DNA of 64,000 nt from contig NZ_CP085173.1 of the NCBI RefSeq assembly GCF_020616555.1, positions 4,041,501 to 4,105,500 of the forward strand, given 5' to 3'. The DNA is from Streptomyces longhuiensis. GTDB lineage: Bacteria > Actinomycetota > Actinomycetes > Streptomycetales > Streptomycetaceae. Shown in pieces: positions 1 through 9,902 of the stretch. Under the pieces are notes generated by a model that was given only the letters and a program-made list of their open reading frames with translations, had not been told where the DNA came from and did no database searches. The first letter of the stretch is position 1. Each line of letters opens with the position of its first letter. Made by a program: the position numbers and the translations under genes.

Positions 1-181
1 CGACCTGGATGGCGGTGCCCATCTTGACGACGCCGTGGGCGCCGGCGGCCTTCAGGGCGGCCTCGTCGACCTTGCTGGGGTCGATGACCTCGGTGCGCAG
101 GCGGGTGATGCAGCCCTCGACCTCTTCGATGTTGTCGAGCCCGCCGAGCCCGGCGACGATCTTCTCAGCCTTGGTGGCCAT
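1..181 (-). CDS. nagF: N-acetylglucosamine PTS EIIB component NagF (partial)
   Basis: This is the 5' part of a small PTS EIIB protein that runs off the left edge. The visible 60 residues contain the Glc-family EIIB phosphorylation motif EGCITRLR with the acceptor Cys at residue 24. In this family EIIB receives phosphate from EIIA and passes it to the sugar carried by EIIC. The start ATG (179-181) has AGGGAG upstream. It is divergent from nagE1 with a dre site between them. In S. coelicolor (from memory) nagF, nagE1 and nagE2 are adjacent, which supports GlcNAc rather than glucose specificity; sequence alone cannot separate the two. Confidence 0.88.
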   Translation of the reverse strand, partial: MATKAEKIVAGLGGLDNIEEVEGCITRLRTEVIDPSKVDEAALKAAGAHGVVKMGTAIQV

Positions 182-339
182 GTGGTTCTCCCTGACTTCT
201 CTCTTGGCCCGCCATGGGCCCGCTTTGTCACGGTAACCCACGGTTGGCCCATCTTCACGAGCGGTCATTCAACCCGTGACCAATGATGACGATCACGGCG
301 TCATGCCCTTACAGGCCCGCGCCGACCGACCCGTCCGCG

Positions 340-355
340 ACTGGTCTACACCAGT
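340..355. promoter_or_regulatory. DasR-responsive element (dre) between nagF and nagE1
   Basis: The 16 bases ACTGGTCTACACCAGT form a near-perfect palindrome that closely matches the known dre consensus (ACTGGTCTAGACCACT type) bound by the GntR repressor DasR. It lies 54 bp upstream of the nagE1 start and in the nagF upstream region, so one site could control both directions. Binding is inferred from the match. Confidence 0.85.
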
Positions 356-408
356 TTCCCACGACCGCCAAACGTACCGCCCCAGCGCCTTGTTCCGGGA
401 GGACGCCC

Positions 409-1698
409 ATGAGCGCCGACAGCGCGGCCGTCTACAGACCCAGCCCGTGGAGCCGCCTTTTCCAGGGTCTGCAGAAGATGGGTCGCAGCCTCCAGCTCCC
501 CATCGCCGTGCTGCCCGCGGCAGGCATCCTCAACCGGCTCGGCCAGCCGGACGTCTTCGGCGACGAGGGCCTGGGGTGGACCGATGTCTCCAGGGTGATG
601 GTCGGTGCGGGTGGCGCCCTGCTCGACGGCGCGCTCGGGCTTCCGCTGCTGTTCTGCATCGGTGTGGCGATCGGCATGGCCAAGAAGTCGGACGGTTCGA
701 CGGCGCTCGCGGCGGTCGTCGGCTTCCTCGTCTACTACAACGTCCTGCGCCAGTTCCCCGAGGGATGCCCGGGCGGCTCCAAGGCGGTCACCACCGGGTG
801 CCAGCTGACGGTGGACCACACGGTGGTGGCGTTCACCTACCAGAACCCGGGTGTCTTCGGCGGCATCGTCATGGGCCTGCTCGCCGCCTTCTTCTGGCAG
901 CGTTACCACCGCACCAAACTGGTCGACTGGCTCGGCTTCTTCAACGGCCGCCGCCTCGTCCCGATCATCATGGCCTTCGTCGCCATCGCCGTCGCCGCGA
1001 TCTGCCTGTGGATCTGGCCGCCGATCGGTGACGCCCTGGAGAGCTTCAGCGACTGGCTCGTGGGCCTGGACTGGCTCGGCTCCGGCATCTTCGGTGTCGC
1101 CAACCGCGCGCTGCTGGTGATCGGCCTGCACCAGTTCCTGAACGTGCCCATCTGGTTCCAGTTCGGCACGTACACGAAACCGGACGGCACCGAGGTGCAC
1201 GGTGACATCAACATGTTCCTGGCGGGCGACCCGAACGCGGGCCAGTTCACCTCGGGCTTCTTCCCCATCATGATGTTCGCGCTGCCGGCCGCGTGCCTGG
1301 CGATGACGCACTGCGCGCGCCCGGAGCGCCGCAAGGTGGTCGGCGGTCTGATGCTGTCGGTCGCCCTGACCTCGTTCGTCACCGGCATCACCGAGCCGAT
1401 CGAGTACTCGTTCCTCTTCGTGGCACCGGTGCTCTACGCGATTCACGCGGTCCTCACCGGCGTATCGATGGCGGTGACGTGGGCGCTGGGCGTGCACGAC
1501 GGCTTCAGCTTCTCGGCGGGTCTGATCGACTACGTCATCAACTGGAGCCTCGCGACCAAGCCTTGGCTGATCATCCCGATCGGGCTGGCCTTCGCGGCGG
1601 TCTACTACGCGATCTTCAGATTCGCGATCACCAAGTTCGATCTGAAGACGCCGGGCCGTGAGCCGGAGGACCAGGTCGAGGACGTCACGAAGGCCTGA
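409..1698 (+). CDS. nagE1: N-acetylglucosamine PTS EIIC permease NagE1
   Basis: This encodes a 429-aa polytopic PTS_EIIC membrane protein of the Glc/GlcNAc superfamily, the channel that imports and phosphorylates sugar together with EIIB. Family landmarks include AKKSDGSTALAAV near residue 90, FGVANRALLVIGLHQFLN in the middle, the GITEPIEYSFLF sugar-binding loop and IFRFAITKFDLKTPGRE at the C-terminus. The ATG at 409 is chosen because GGGAGGA sits 5 bases upstream; longer in-frame extensions have no such site. It is a close paralogue of the next gene. A dre site lies upstream and a strong hairpin terminator downstream, so it is probably transcribed separately from nagE2. Confidence 0.9.
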   Translation: MSADSAAVYRPSPWSRLFQGLQKMGRSLQLPIAVLPAAGILNRLGQPDVFGDEGLGWTDVSRVMVGAGGALLDGALGLPLLFCIGVAIGMAKKSDGSTALAAVVGFLVYYNVLRQFPEGCPGGSKAVTTGCQLTVDHTVVAFTYQNPGVFGGIVMGLLAAFFWQRYHRTKLVDWLGFFNGRRLVPIIMAFVAIAVAAICLWIWPPIGDALESFSDWLVGLDWLGSGIFGVANRALLVIGLHQFLNVPIWFQFGTYTKPDGTEVHGDINMFLAGDPNAGQFTSGFFPIMMFALPAACLAMTHCARPERRKVVGGLMLSVALTSFVTGITEPIEYSFLFVAPVLYAIHAVLTGVSMAVTWALGVHDGFSFSAGLIDYVINWSLATKPWLIIPIGLAFAAVYYAIFRFAITKFDLKTPGREPEDQVEDVTKA

Positions 1699-1727
1699 CA
1701 CCCGCTCCCCGAGCCCCGAGCTCCCAC

Positions 1728-1756
1728 AGCCCCCGGACCCTCCTGGTCCGGGGGCT
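1728..1756 (+). terminator. Rho-independent terminator after nagE1
   Basis: A 12-bp stem (AGCCCCCGGACC paired with GGTCCGGGGGCT), a 5-base loop and a following TTGT lie 30 bp after the nagE1 stop. Confidence 0.8.
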
Positions 1757-1839
1757 TTGTTCCGCGCTGTCGCATATGACTGAGCGCACAAGGATCCCGC
1801 GAAGGAGCGGGTTCCTTATACGACCTTCACCGTGCTACA

Positions 1840-1872
1840 ACAGGTCTACACCACTGAGTGGTGTAGACCACG
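1840..1872. promoter_or_regulatory. Tandem pair of dre (DasR) sites upstream of nagE2
   Basis: Two dre-like 16-mers are almost head to tail: ACAGGTCTACACCACT (1840-1855) and AGTGGTGTAGACCACG (1857-1872), separated by one base. Both match the DasR consensus core GGTCTA/TAGACC. They lie 79-111 bp before the nagE2 start, in the promoter region. Two adjacent sites suggest tighter control than the single nagE1 site (inference). Confidence 0.85.
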
Positions 1873-1950
1873 CGGCCGCAGAGCCGGGTTTCCGAGACGC
1901 CGCCGTCCCCACCTTTCCCCCGGGCGGCGCCTTGCCTACTGGAGGAAGTT

Positions 1951-3216
<1,266 letters not shown>

Positions 3217-3241
3217 GCCCCGGCCCCCGCACGACGACGAA

Positions 3242-3272
3242 GGCCCCCGGAACCGATGCGGTTCCGGGGGCC
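3242..3272. terminator. Bidirectional terminator between nagE2 and the MBL hydrolase
   Basis: A 13-bp GC-rich stem (GGCCCCCGGAACC-type arm with GGTTCCGGGGGCC) around a short GATGC loop separates two convergent genes. Confidence 0.85.
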
Positions 3273-3287
3273 TTCGTCATGCCGGGC

Positions 3288-4040
3288 TCAGATCTCGTAC
3301 ACCCGCCCGGGCGCGGCCAGTTCGGCCGGTCCGGCGTACACGGCACGGGCGTCCGCGAGGTTGGCCTGGGGGTCCGTCCACGGCGGGATGTGGGTGAGGA
3401 CGAGGCGGCGCGCGCCGGCCCGGGTCGCGGACGCGCCCGCCTCGCGGCCGTTGAGGTGGAGGTCGGGGATGTTCTCCTTGCCGTGCGTGAACGCCGCCTC
3501 GCACAGGAACAGGTCGCTGTCCGCGGCCAGTTCGTCGAGCGCGGGGCACGCGCCCGTGTCCCCGGAGTACGCGAGTGATCTGCCGTCGTGCTCGACGCGG
3601 ATGCCGTACGCCTCGACGGGGTGGCACACCTTCTCCGTGCGCACCGTGAACGGGCCGATCTCGTGCCAGCCCGGCTTCACCGTGTGGAAGTCGAAGACCT
3701 CGCTCATCGAGGAGGCGGAGGGCGTGTCCGCGTACGCCGTGGTGAGGCGCTGTTCCGTGCCCTCGGGGCCGTAGACCGGGATCGGGGCGCAGCGGCCGCC
3801 GTCGTGGCGGTAGTAGCGCGCCACGAAGTAGCCGCACATGTCGATGCAGTGGTCGGCATGCAGATGGCTGAGGAAGATCGCGTCGAGGTCGTAGAGACCG
3901 CAGTGGCGCTGCAGCTCGCCCAGGGCGCCATTGCCCATGTCGAGTAGCAGCCTGAAGCCGTCGGCCTCGACGAGGTAGCTCGAGCAGGCCGAATCCGCGG
4001 ACGGGAACGACCCCGAGCAGCCGACGACGGTGAGCTTCAT
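3288..4040 (-). CDS. Metallo-beta-lactamase-fold hydrolase (RNase Z / cyclic phosphodiesterase-like)
   Basis: This 250-aa soluble protein has the MBL signature HLHADH near residue 60, an upstream LLLDMGNGALGEL strand, AYSGDTG near residue 137 and a terminal VLTHIPPW histidine. These are the expected zinc ligands of the RNase Z/ElaC-like and cyclic-nucleotide phosphodiesterase-like branch. The substrate is unknown. Start ATG 4040 has GGAGG about 10 bases upstream. It is convergent with nagE2. It could be a phosphodiesterase or a general metal-dependent hydrolase. Confidence 0.8.
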   Translation of the reverse strand: MKLTVVGCSGSFPSADSACSSYLVEADGFRLLLDMGNGALGELQRHCGLYDLDAIFLSHLHADHCIDMCGYFVARYYRHDGGRCAPIPVYGPEGTEQRLTTAYADTPSASSMSEVFDFHTVKPGWHEIGPFTVRTEKVCHPVEAYGIRVEHDGRSLAYSGDTGACPALDELAADSDLFLCEAAFTHGKENIPDLHLNGREAGASATRAGARRLVLTHIPPWTDPQANLADARAVYAGPAELAAPGRVYEI

Positions 4041-4247
4041 AAGAGCCGGAACCTCCGCGCTGGCAGTCAGAGAGCGGGATGAGAGCAGAAGGAAAAGGGG
4101 GCGATCGGTCCGTCGAGCGTAAGGCGCAAAAGGGCCGGTCGCTCCTCAGTCGTGGGCCGTTGTGGGAGAACTCACCTGTGCTGTCACCGGTTCGGGGGGC
4201 GTGCGTCCGGCGCGGCATCGCGCCGGTGCACCGGTACCGTCTCCCGT

Positions 4248-4697
4248 ATGGACACGTCATGGTGGCTCGCGCTCGCCGCGGTGCTGCTGCTCGCGCTCGT
4301 CGCGACGCTCGTCGACGGGTGGGGCCGCGGGCACCGTCGGCCCGGCGGCCGGACCCGCCCGCCGCGGGGGCCGCGCGCACCGGGTGCGCGGCCGCAGCCG
4401 GGCGAGATCTGGTGGGCGGTGGTGCCGTACGAGGACGGGCCGGGCGGCAAGGACAGGCCGTGCCTCGTGCTGACGGTGCGCCGGCGGCGGGCGCGCGTTG
4501 CGAAGATCACCAGCAAGTACCACGACGAGCGGGCCGGGGTGATCGCGCTGCCGCCCGGAACCGTGGGCGACGCGCAGGGCAGGCCGAGCTTCCTGGAGAC
4601 GGATGAGCTCCGCGAGGTTCCCGTGGGTGACTTCCGGCGTAGGGCCGGGGTGCTGGACCCGGTGGTCTGGGACCAGGTCCGGCATCTGGCGAGGTGA
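4248..4697 (+). CDS. Membrane-anchored PemK/MazF-like protein
   Basis: A 149-aa protein begins with one hydrophobic helix (about residues 4-21, WWLALAAVLLLALVATLV), then a Pro/Arg/Gly-rich linker, then a PemK/MazF-type SH3-like barrel. Landmarks are PGEIWWAVVPYEDG (family start), KDRPCLVLTVRR (core strand) and a C-terminal VWDQVRHL helix. MazF-family members are usually soluble endoribonucleases with an antitoxin encoded upstream. Here no antitoxin gene is visible and the domain is tethered to the membrane, so a toxin role is doubtful. The start is the first ATG before the hydrophobic helix. Confidence 0.75.
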   Translation: MDTSWWLALAAVLLLALVATLVDGWGRGHRRPGGRTRPPRGPRAPGARPQPGEIWWAVVPYEDGPGGKDRPCLVLTVRRRRARVAKITSKYHDERAGVIALPPGTVGDAQGRPSFLETDELREVPVGDFRRRAGVLDPVVWDQVRHLAR

Positions 4698-4712
4698 CGC
4701 GGGGGCCGGCCG

Positions 4713-4867
4713 ACGTGCCCGCGGGCTGACGTGCCCGCCGGCTGACGCGCCTGCCGGCTGACATGACAGCGGCTTACGCGGAAGCGGGCCCACGTGAGAG
4801 CGGCATCCGTGGAAGCGGGCCCACGGGAAAGCGGGCCTACGTGGAAGCGGGCTTACGTGCGAGCGGG
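4713..4867. repeat. Degenerate 15-16 bp tandem repeat array
   Basis: About ten head-to-tail units of 15-16 bases (for example ACGTGGAAGCGGGCTT and ACGTGCCCGCCGGCTG) fill the gap between the PemK-like gene and cysM. The period is not a multiple of three and no convincing gene covers it, so it is a non-coding minisatellite. Confidence 0.8.
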
Positions 4868-4901
4868 GGCCGGGCCGTACTGCTGCCGGCCCGGCCCCCG
4901 C
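4863..4901. terminator. Bidirectional terminator upstream of the cysM 3' end
   Basis: A perfect 14-bp stem (GCGGGGGCCGGGCC with GGCCCGGCCCCCGC) with an 11-base loop lies between convergent genes. Confidence 0.8.
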
Positions 4902-4916
4902 TTCGACGATTCGTGC

Positions 4917-6151
<1,235 letters not shown>

Positions 6152-6287
6152 GGCTGGACTCCAGTAACAGGGAAGGGTACGGAAGGGCTTTGGCGTGCGC
6201 TGGAACAGCGGTGCCCACGACACGTCGGACCGGCGGACGGCGTCCGCCGCAGCGGCCCGAAGCCTGCGAAGCAGTGCGCGGGGCGCG

Positions 6288-6392
6288 TCAGGAATCGGGA
6301 CAGATGGCGCTGGCGAGGCGGCACAGGTCGACGTGAAGGCGCGCCACGAGCAGCATGCCCGGCGTCTTGTCGCTCACGTCGTGAAGAACCAT
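6288..6392 (-). CDS. Cys-containing leader peptide upstream of cysO-cysM
   Basis: This 34-codon ORF ends in RLHVDLCRLASAICPDS, resembling the actinobacterial putative leader peptides found before sulfur-metabolism genes. The two Cys codons near the end suit cysteine-sensing attenuation. The ATG at 6390-6392 has no Shine-Dalgarno. A TACGAT hexamer ends 6 bases before it, so the transcript may be leaderless with translation starting at the first base (inference). An internal ATG at 6356 would give a 22-residue version. The gap to cysO is 136 bases, enough for terminator/antiterminator structures. Confidence 0.65.
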   Translation of the reverse strand: MVLHDVSDKTPGMLLVARLHVDLCRLASAICPDS

Positions 6393-6495
6393 GGGGTCAT
6401 CGTATCGATTCCCGGCCGGGATCCCGGAGTGTGATCTCACCATGCGGTCGATTTCCGTCCGAAGTATGGGACGCATCCGGGATGGGAGGCCATGG

Positions 6496-6912
6496 CTACG
6501 GGGTGACCTCGACCTCTTCCTCGGTCACGACGCCCTCGACGATCCGGAAGGAGCGGAACTGGAAGGGTCCCGCGTCGTCGGTGTCCGCGGTGGAGACGAG
6601 GACGTAGTGGGCGCCCGGCTCGTTCGCGTAGGTGATGTCGGTGCGGGAGGGGTGGGCCTCGGTCGCGGTGTGCGAGTGGTAGATGATCACGGGCTCCTCG
6701 TCCCGGTCGTCCATCTCGCGGTACAGCTTCAGCAGGTCACCCGAGTCGAACTCGTAGAACGTGGGCGAGCGGGCGGCGTTGAGCATCGGGATGAAGCGCT
6801 CGGGCCTGCCGGTGCCCACCGGTCCCGCGACGACGCCGCACGCCTCGTCGGGGTGGTCGGCGCGCGCGTGGGCCACGATCTGGTCGTAGAGGGCCTGGGT
6901 CAGGGTCAGCAT
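6496..6912 (-). CDS. mec: JAMM/MPN+ zinc peptidase (Mec+-like)
   Basis: A 138-aa single-domain JAB1/MPN metallopeptidase. The full JAMM motif is present: E23, then H79 and H81 in YHSHT, S89 and D92. The M. tuberculosis homologue Mec+ releases cysteine from the CysO-Cys adduct (established knowledge). Proximity to cysO and cysM, with the same order as in M. tuberculosis, supports that role; trimming the CysO C-terminus is a second possible role. The Cys leader lies between this gene and cysO, suggesting cysO-cysM has its own promoter. Confidence 0.87.
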   Translation of the reverse strand: MLTLTQALYDQIVAHARADHPDEACGVVAGPVGTGRPERFIPMLNAARSPTFYEFDSGDLLKLYREMDDRDEEPVIIYHSHTATEAHPSRTDITYANEPGAHYVLVSTADTDDAGPFQFRSFRIVEGVVTEEEVEVTP

Positions 6913-6931
6913 GGGGCTCAGGATAGACAGA

Positions 6932-6970
6932 CGGGCCCTCCCGTACCGGAGTGCGGTACGGGAGGGCCCG
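6932..6970. terminator. Terminator between the permease and the JAMM peptidase gene
   Basis: A long perfect palindrome, CGGGCCCTCCCGTACCG against CGGTACGGGAGGGCCCG, with a 5-base loop separates two minus-strand transcription units. Confidence 0.8.
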
Positions 6971-7029
6971 GATGCTGAGACGCGGGGGGTTGCCCCGGAA
7001 CTGCTGTGGGACTGCTGGGACTACTCGGA

Positions 7030-8505
7030 CTACTTGGACTGCGTCGGCTGCTCGGACTGCTTGCGCTTCGCGAACGCCGCGCTCTGCGGGTTGCGGCTGC
7101 GCAGGACGACGTACGAGATGCCGAGGATGACGGCCCACAGCGGCGCGCAGTAGAGCGAGACGCGGGCGTCCTTGTCGATGCCCATCAGCACGATCACCAT
7201 GCCGATGAAGGCGAGCGCGAAGATGCTGGGGATGATGCCGCCGGGGGCCTTGAAGGAGGACTGGGGCAGTTCGCCGCGGTCGGCCTTGAGGCGGTAGCGG
7301 ATCTGGCAGATCAGGATGACGATCCAGGCCCACATGCCGGAGATGGTGGCGAAGGAGACGACGTAGTTGAACGCCTCGCCGGGCCACTGGTAGTTGATCC
7401 AGACGCCGACCAGCATCATCGCGGCGGAGACCGTCGTGCCGATGAGGGGCGTGCCGGACTTGGTGAGCTTGGTGAAGAACTTCGGGCCCTGGCCGTTGAG
7501 CGCGAGGTCGCGCAGCATGCGGCCGGTGGAGTACATGCCGGAGTTGCAGGACGACAGGGCCGCGGTCAGGACGACGAAGTTGACGATGGCGGCGCCGACG
7601 CCGAGGCCCATCTTCTCGAAGGCGGCGACGAACGGGGAGACGCCCGGCTGGAAGTTCGTCCACGGCACGACCGAGAGGATCATGATCAGCGCGCCGACGT
7701 AGAAGACGGCGATGCGCCACGGCACGGTGTTGATGGCCTTGGGCAGGACGGTCTTCGGGTCCTTGGACTCGCCCGCGGTGACGCCGACGAGCTCGACGGC
7801 GAGGAAGGCGAACATGACCATCTGGAGGGTCATGAGGGTGGAGCCGATGCCGTTCGGGAAGAAGCCGCCGTCGGACCACAGGTGCGTGACGGAGGCGGTG
7901 TCGCCCGCGTCGGAGAAGCCGACCGTGAGGATGCCGGCGCAGATGAGGATCATGCCGACGATCGCGGTGACCTTCACCATCGAGAACCAGAACTCCAGCT
8001 CACCGAAGAGCTTCACGGAGATCAGGTTCACGGCGTAGAGGATGAGGGTGAAGACGAGTGCCGTGAGCCACTGGGGAACGCTGTCGTGGGTCCAGTACTT
8101 CATGTACTGGGCGGCCGCGGTGACCTCGGTGATGCCCGTGACGACCCAGAAGAGCCAGTACGTCCAGCCGGTCACGAAGCCCGCGAAGGGGCCGATGAAC
8201 TCACGCGCGTACTCCGAGAAGGAGCCCGAGACGGGGCGGTACATGAGGAGCTCGCCGAGCGCCCGCATGATGAAGAAGATGACGAGGCCCGCGATGGCGT
8301 ACGCGAGGATCAGGCTGGGGCCCGCCTTCGAGATGCCCTTGCCCGCGCCGAGGAAGAGGCCGGTCCCGATGGCGCCGCCGATGGCGATCATCTGGATCTG
8401 CCGGGCACCTAGACCGCGCTGGTAACCCTCGCCCTCACCGGACTCGCCGGGGGCCTGCACGGCCTCATTGCCGTCGTTTTGCTTGCCGACCTGCACTGAG
8501 GTCAT
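7030..8505 (-). CDS. Amino acid permease (APC superfamily, AAT/LysP-like)
   Basis: A 491-aa polytopic membrane protein with about twelve hydrophobic segments. The first shows the APC signature IQMIAIGGAIGTGLFLGAG; GPSLILAYAIAGLVIFFIMRALGEL follows. These match amino acid:proton symporters of the AAT family (GabP, LysP and AroP types). The substrate cannot be told. The start ATG 8505 has GGAGAAAGG upstream; the roughly 40 residues before the first helix are hydrophilic. It has a long upstream region of its own. Confidence 0.85.
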   Translation of the reverse strand: MTSVQVGKQNDGNEAVQAPGESGEGEGYQRGLGARQIQMIAIGGAIGTGLFLGAGKGISKAGPSLILAYAIAGLVIFFIMRALGELLMYRPVSGSFSEYAREFIGPFAGFVTGWTYWLFWVVTGITEVTAAAQYMKYWTHDSVPQWLTALVFTLILYAVNLISVKLFGELEFWFSMVKVTAIVGMILICAGILTVGFSDAGDTASVTHLWSDGGFFPNGIGSTLMTLQMVMFAFLAVELVGVTAGESKDPKTVLPKAINTVPWRIAVFYVGALIMILSVVPWTNFQPGVSPFVAAFEKMGLGVGAAIVNFVVLTAALSSCNSGMYSTGRMLRDLALNGQGPKFFTKLTKSGTPLIGTTVSAAMMLVGVWINYQWPGEAFNYVVSFATISGMWAWIVILICQIRYRLKADRGELPQSSFKAPGGIIPSIFALAFIGMVIVLMGIDKDARVSLYCAPLWAVILGISYVVLRSRNPQSAAFAKRKQSEQPTQSK

Positions 8506-8862
8506 GGTGTTGCGCCTTTCTCCATGCCGATCCGTGCCGCTGCGGCTCGGATCGACTGTGACGATCCTCGGGGGCTGGGCCCCTGGATGGATGGAGCTGT
8601 GCCTACCGGCGGTCTGCCGGTCGGGGCGCACCCGACGGGACAGGGGTGGCGTCCGTCGAGCGGTCGTGAAGATTTATCACGGCGGCAACACTGATGGAGA
8701 AAGGCACGTGTGGCACACACCACTGGAAAAACCGGACAAAAAACCCCTCGTGCGGCATACAAGACCGCTTGAGTAACAGGATCGTTATCCGGAATTGAGC
8801 AACCGCTGAGCGAACGCGCTTACATACGGACGCTTGGACTCCGCTCGCTATGTCCTGACAGG
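8506..8862. other. Intergenic upstream region of the amino acid permease
   Basis: No gene is seen in these 357 bases. Read on the minus strand it holds the permease promoter and possibly a long 5' leader. A hairpin at 8529-8553 (GATCCG...CGGATC arms, GC-rich inner stem) sits just upstream of the ribosome-binding site and could affect translation. I do not recognise a known riboswitch class. Confidence 0.4.
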
Positions 8863-9468
8863 TCAGGGCATAAGGGTTTCGACCAGAGTCTCCTGGAGCC
8901 CGCCCAGCCACAGGTATGCCATCACCATCGGCTTGCGCGGGTCCTCGTCGGGGAGCCGGTAGAGGAGATCCGCGTCCTCCTCGTCGGTGATGTCGAGGCG
9001 GGTGCCGATCGCGAGGCGAAGATCGTTGAGCGCGCGCATCCAGCGCAGGGACTCCTCGGGCGAGAGCTTGAGGACCGCTCCCCCCTCACCGGCGGACGTC
9101 AGCGCGTCCAGCGAGCGGATCACCGCGAGCGCGTCCTCCCGCTTGCCGGCCCGCAGGTCGTTCTCGGTGAAGCGCCTGAACTCGGCGGAGTGCGCGCGCT
9201 GTTCGTCCGCCTTGTCCACCGTCGCCTCCTCGCTCCCCGGGCCGCCGTAGGCGTCGGGGAAGAGGCGCTGGAGCACCGGGTCGGACGGCGGCTCGCTCGG
9301 ACCCTCCGCGAAGAGCTCGGCGAGCGGGTCGTCGGGCGCGTCCCCGCCGGGCCCGGGGCCGATCAGCTCCAGGAGCTGGACCGCCAGGGAGCGGATGATC
9401 GAGATCTCGACCTCGTCGAGCGCGACGGCAGCGCCGCCGCCGGGAATCGGTTCGAAGTGTCCTGGCAT
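8863..9468 (-). CDS. DUF2017 family protein
   Basis: A 201-aa acidic helical protein of the actinobacterial DUF2017 family, function unknown. It begins MPGHFEPIPGGGAAVALDEVEI and carries the conserved LRWMRALNDLRLAIGTRLDI block near residue 150. DUF2017 genes usually sit next to clpS, as here (35-base gap, same strand), suggesting a link to the Clp proteolysis pathway (inference from context). The start is the ATG that gives the usual family length; an upstream extension has no ribosome-binding site. Confidence 0.82.
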   Translation of the reverse strand: MPGHFEPIPGGGAAVALDEVEISIIRSLAVQLLELIGPGPGGDAPDDPLAELFAEGPSEPPSDPVLQRLFPDAYGGPGSEEATVDKADEQRAHSAEFRRFTENDLRAGKREDALAVIRSLDALTSAGEGGAVLKLSPEESLRWMRALNDLRLAIGTRLDITDEEDADLLYRLPDEDPRKPMVMAYLWLGGLQETLVETLMP

Positions 9469-9503
9469 CAGGTGCGTCGCTACTCCGTCGCTGCTTGCGT
9501 GCG

Positions 9504-9821
9504 CTACTTGCGGTCCTGCTGAAGGGTGGCCCACAGACCGTAGCCGTGCATGGCCTGTACGTCGCGTTCCATCTCCTCGCGGGACCCGGTGGAGACGACC
9601 GCGCGGCCCTTCTGGTGCACGTCGAGCATCAGCTTGGTGGCCTTCTCCTTCGAGTACCCGAAGTACGACTGGAAGACATACGTCACGTAACTCATGAGGT
9701 TGACCGGGTCGTTGTGGACGAGCGTGATCCAGGGAACGTCCGGCTCGGGCACGGCGAAGGTCTCCTCCGCCGACTCGGTGCGTTCGATCTCTAGGGGTGC
9801 AGGAGCCGTCACACAGCCCAT
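9504..9821 (-). CDS. clpS: ATP-dependent Clp protease adaptor ClpS
   Basis: A 105-aa N-end-rule adaptor. It contains the typical [20 protein letters not shown] substrate-pocket region, [19 protein letters not shown] and the [11 protein letters not shown] end. ClpS binds the ClpA/ClpC N-domain and delivers N-degron substrates to ClpP. The acidic N-terminal extension before the core is usual in actinobacteria. Start ATG 9821 is preferred; a GTG at 9812 is possible. It shares an 81-bp divergent promoter region with pncB. Confidence 0.92.
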   Translation of the reverse strand: MGCVTAPAPLEIERTESAEETFAVPEPDVPWITLVHNDPVNLMSYVTYVFQSYFGYSKEKATKLMLDVHQKGRAVVSTGSREEMERDVQAMHGYGLWATLQQDRK

Positions 9822-9902
9822 GCTGCCACTAGGGGGCGGCGACCGCACAAATGGGCCACGGAAATCGTCACACTGACGCTAATTGGGGGTAGCATCCCGG
9901 AT

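Noticed and set aside
7006..8412. A 468-codon plus-strand open frame over the permease
   Set aside because: His/Asp/Glu-rich shadow translation with no motif; the opposite strand encodes a clear APC permease.
8529..8553. Known riboswitch class upstream of the permease
   Set aside because: The hairpin alone does not match any class I can recognise; kept only as an unexplained structured region.
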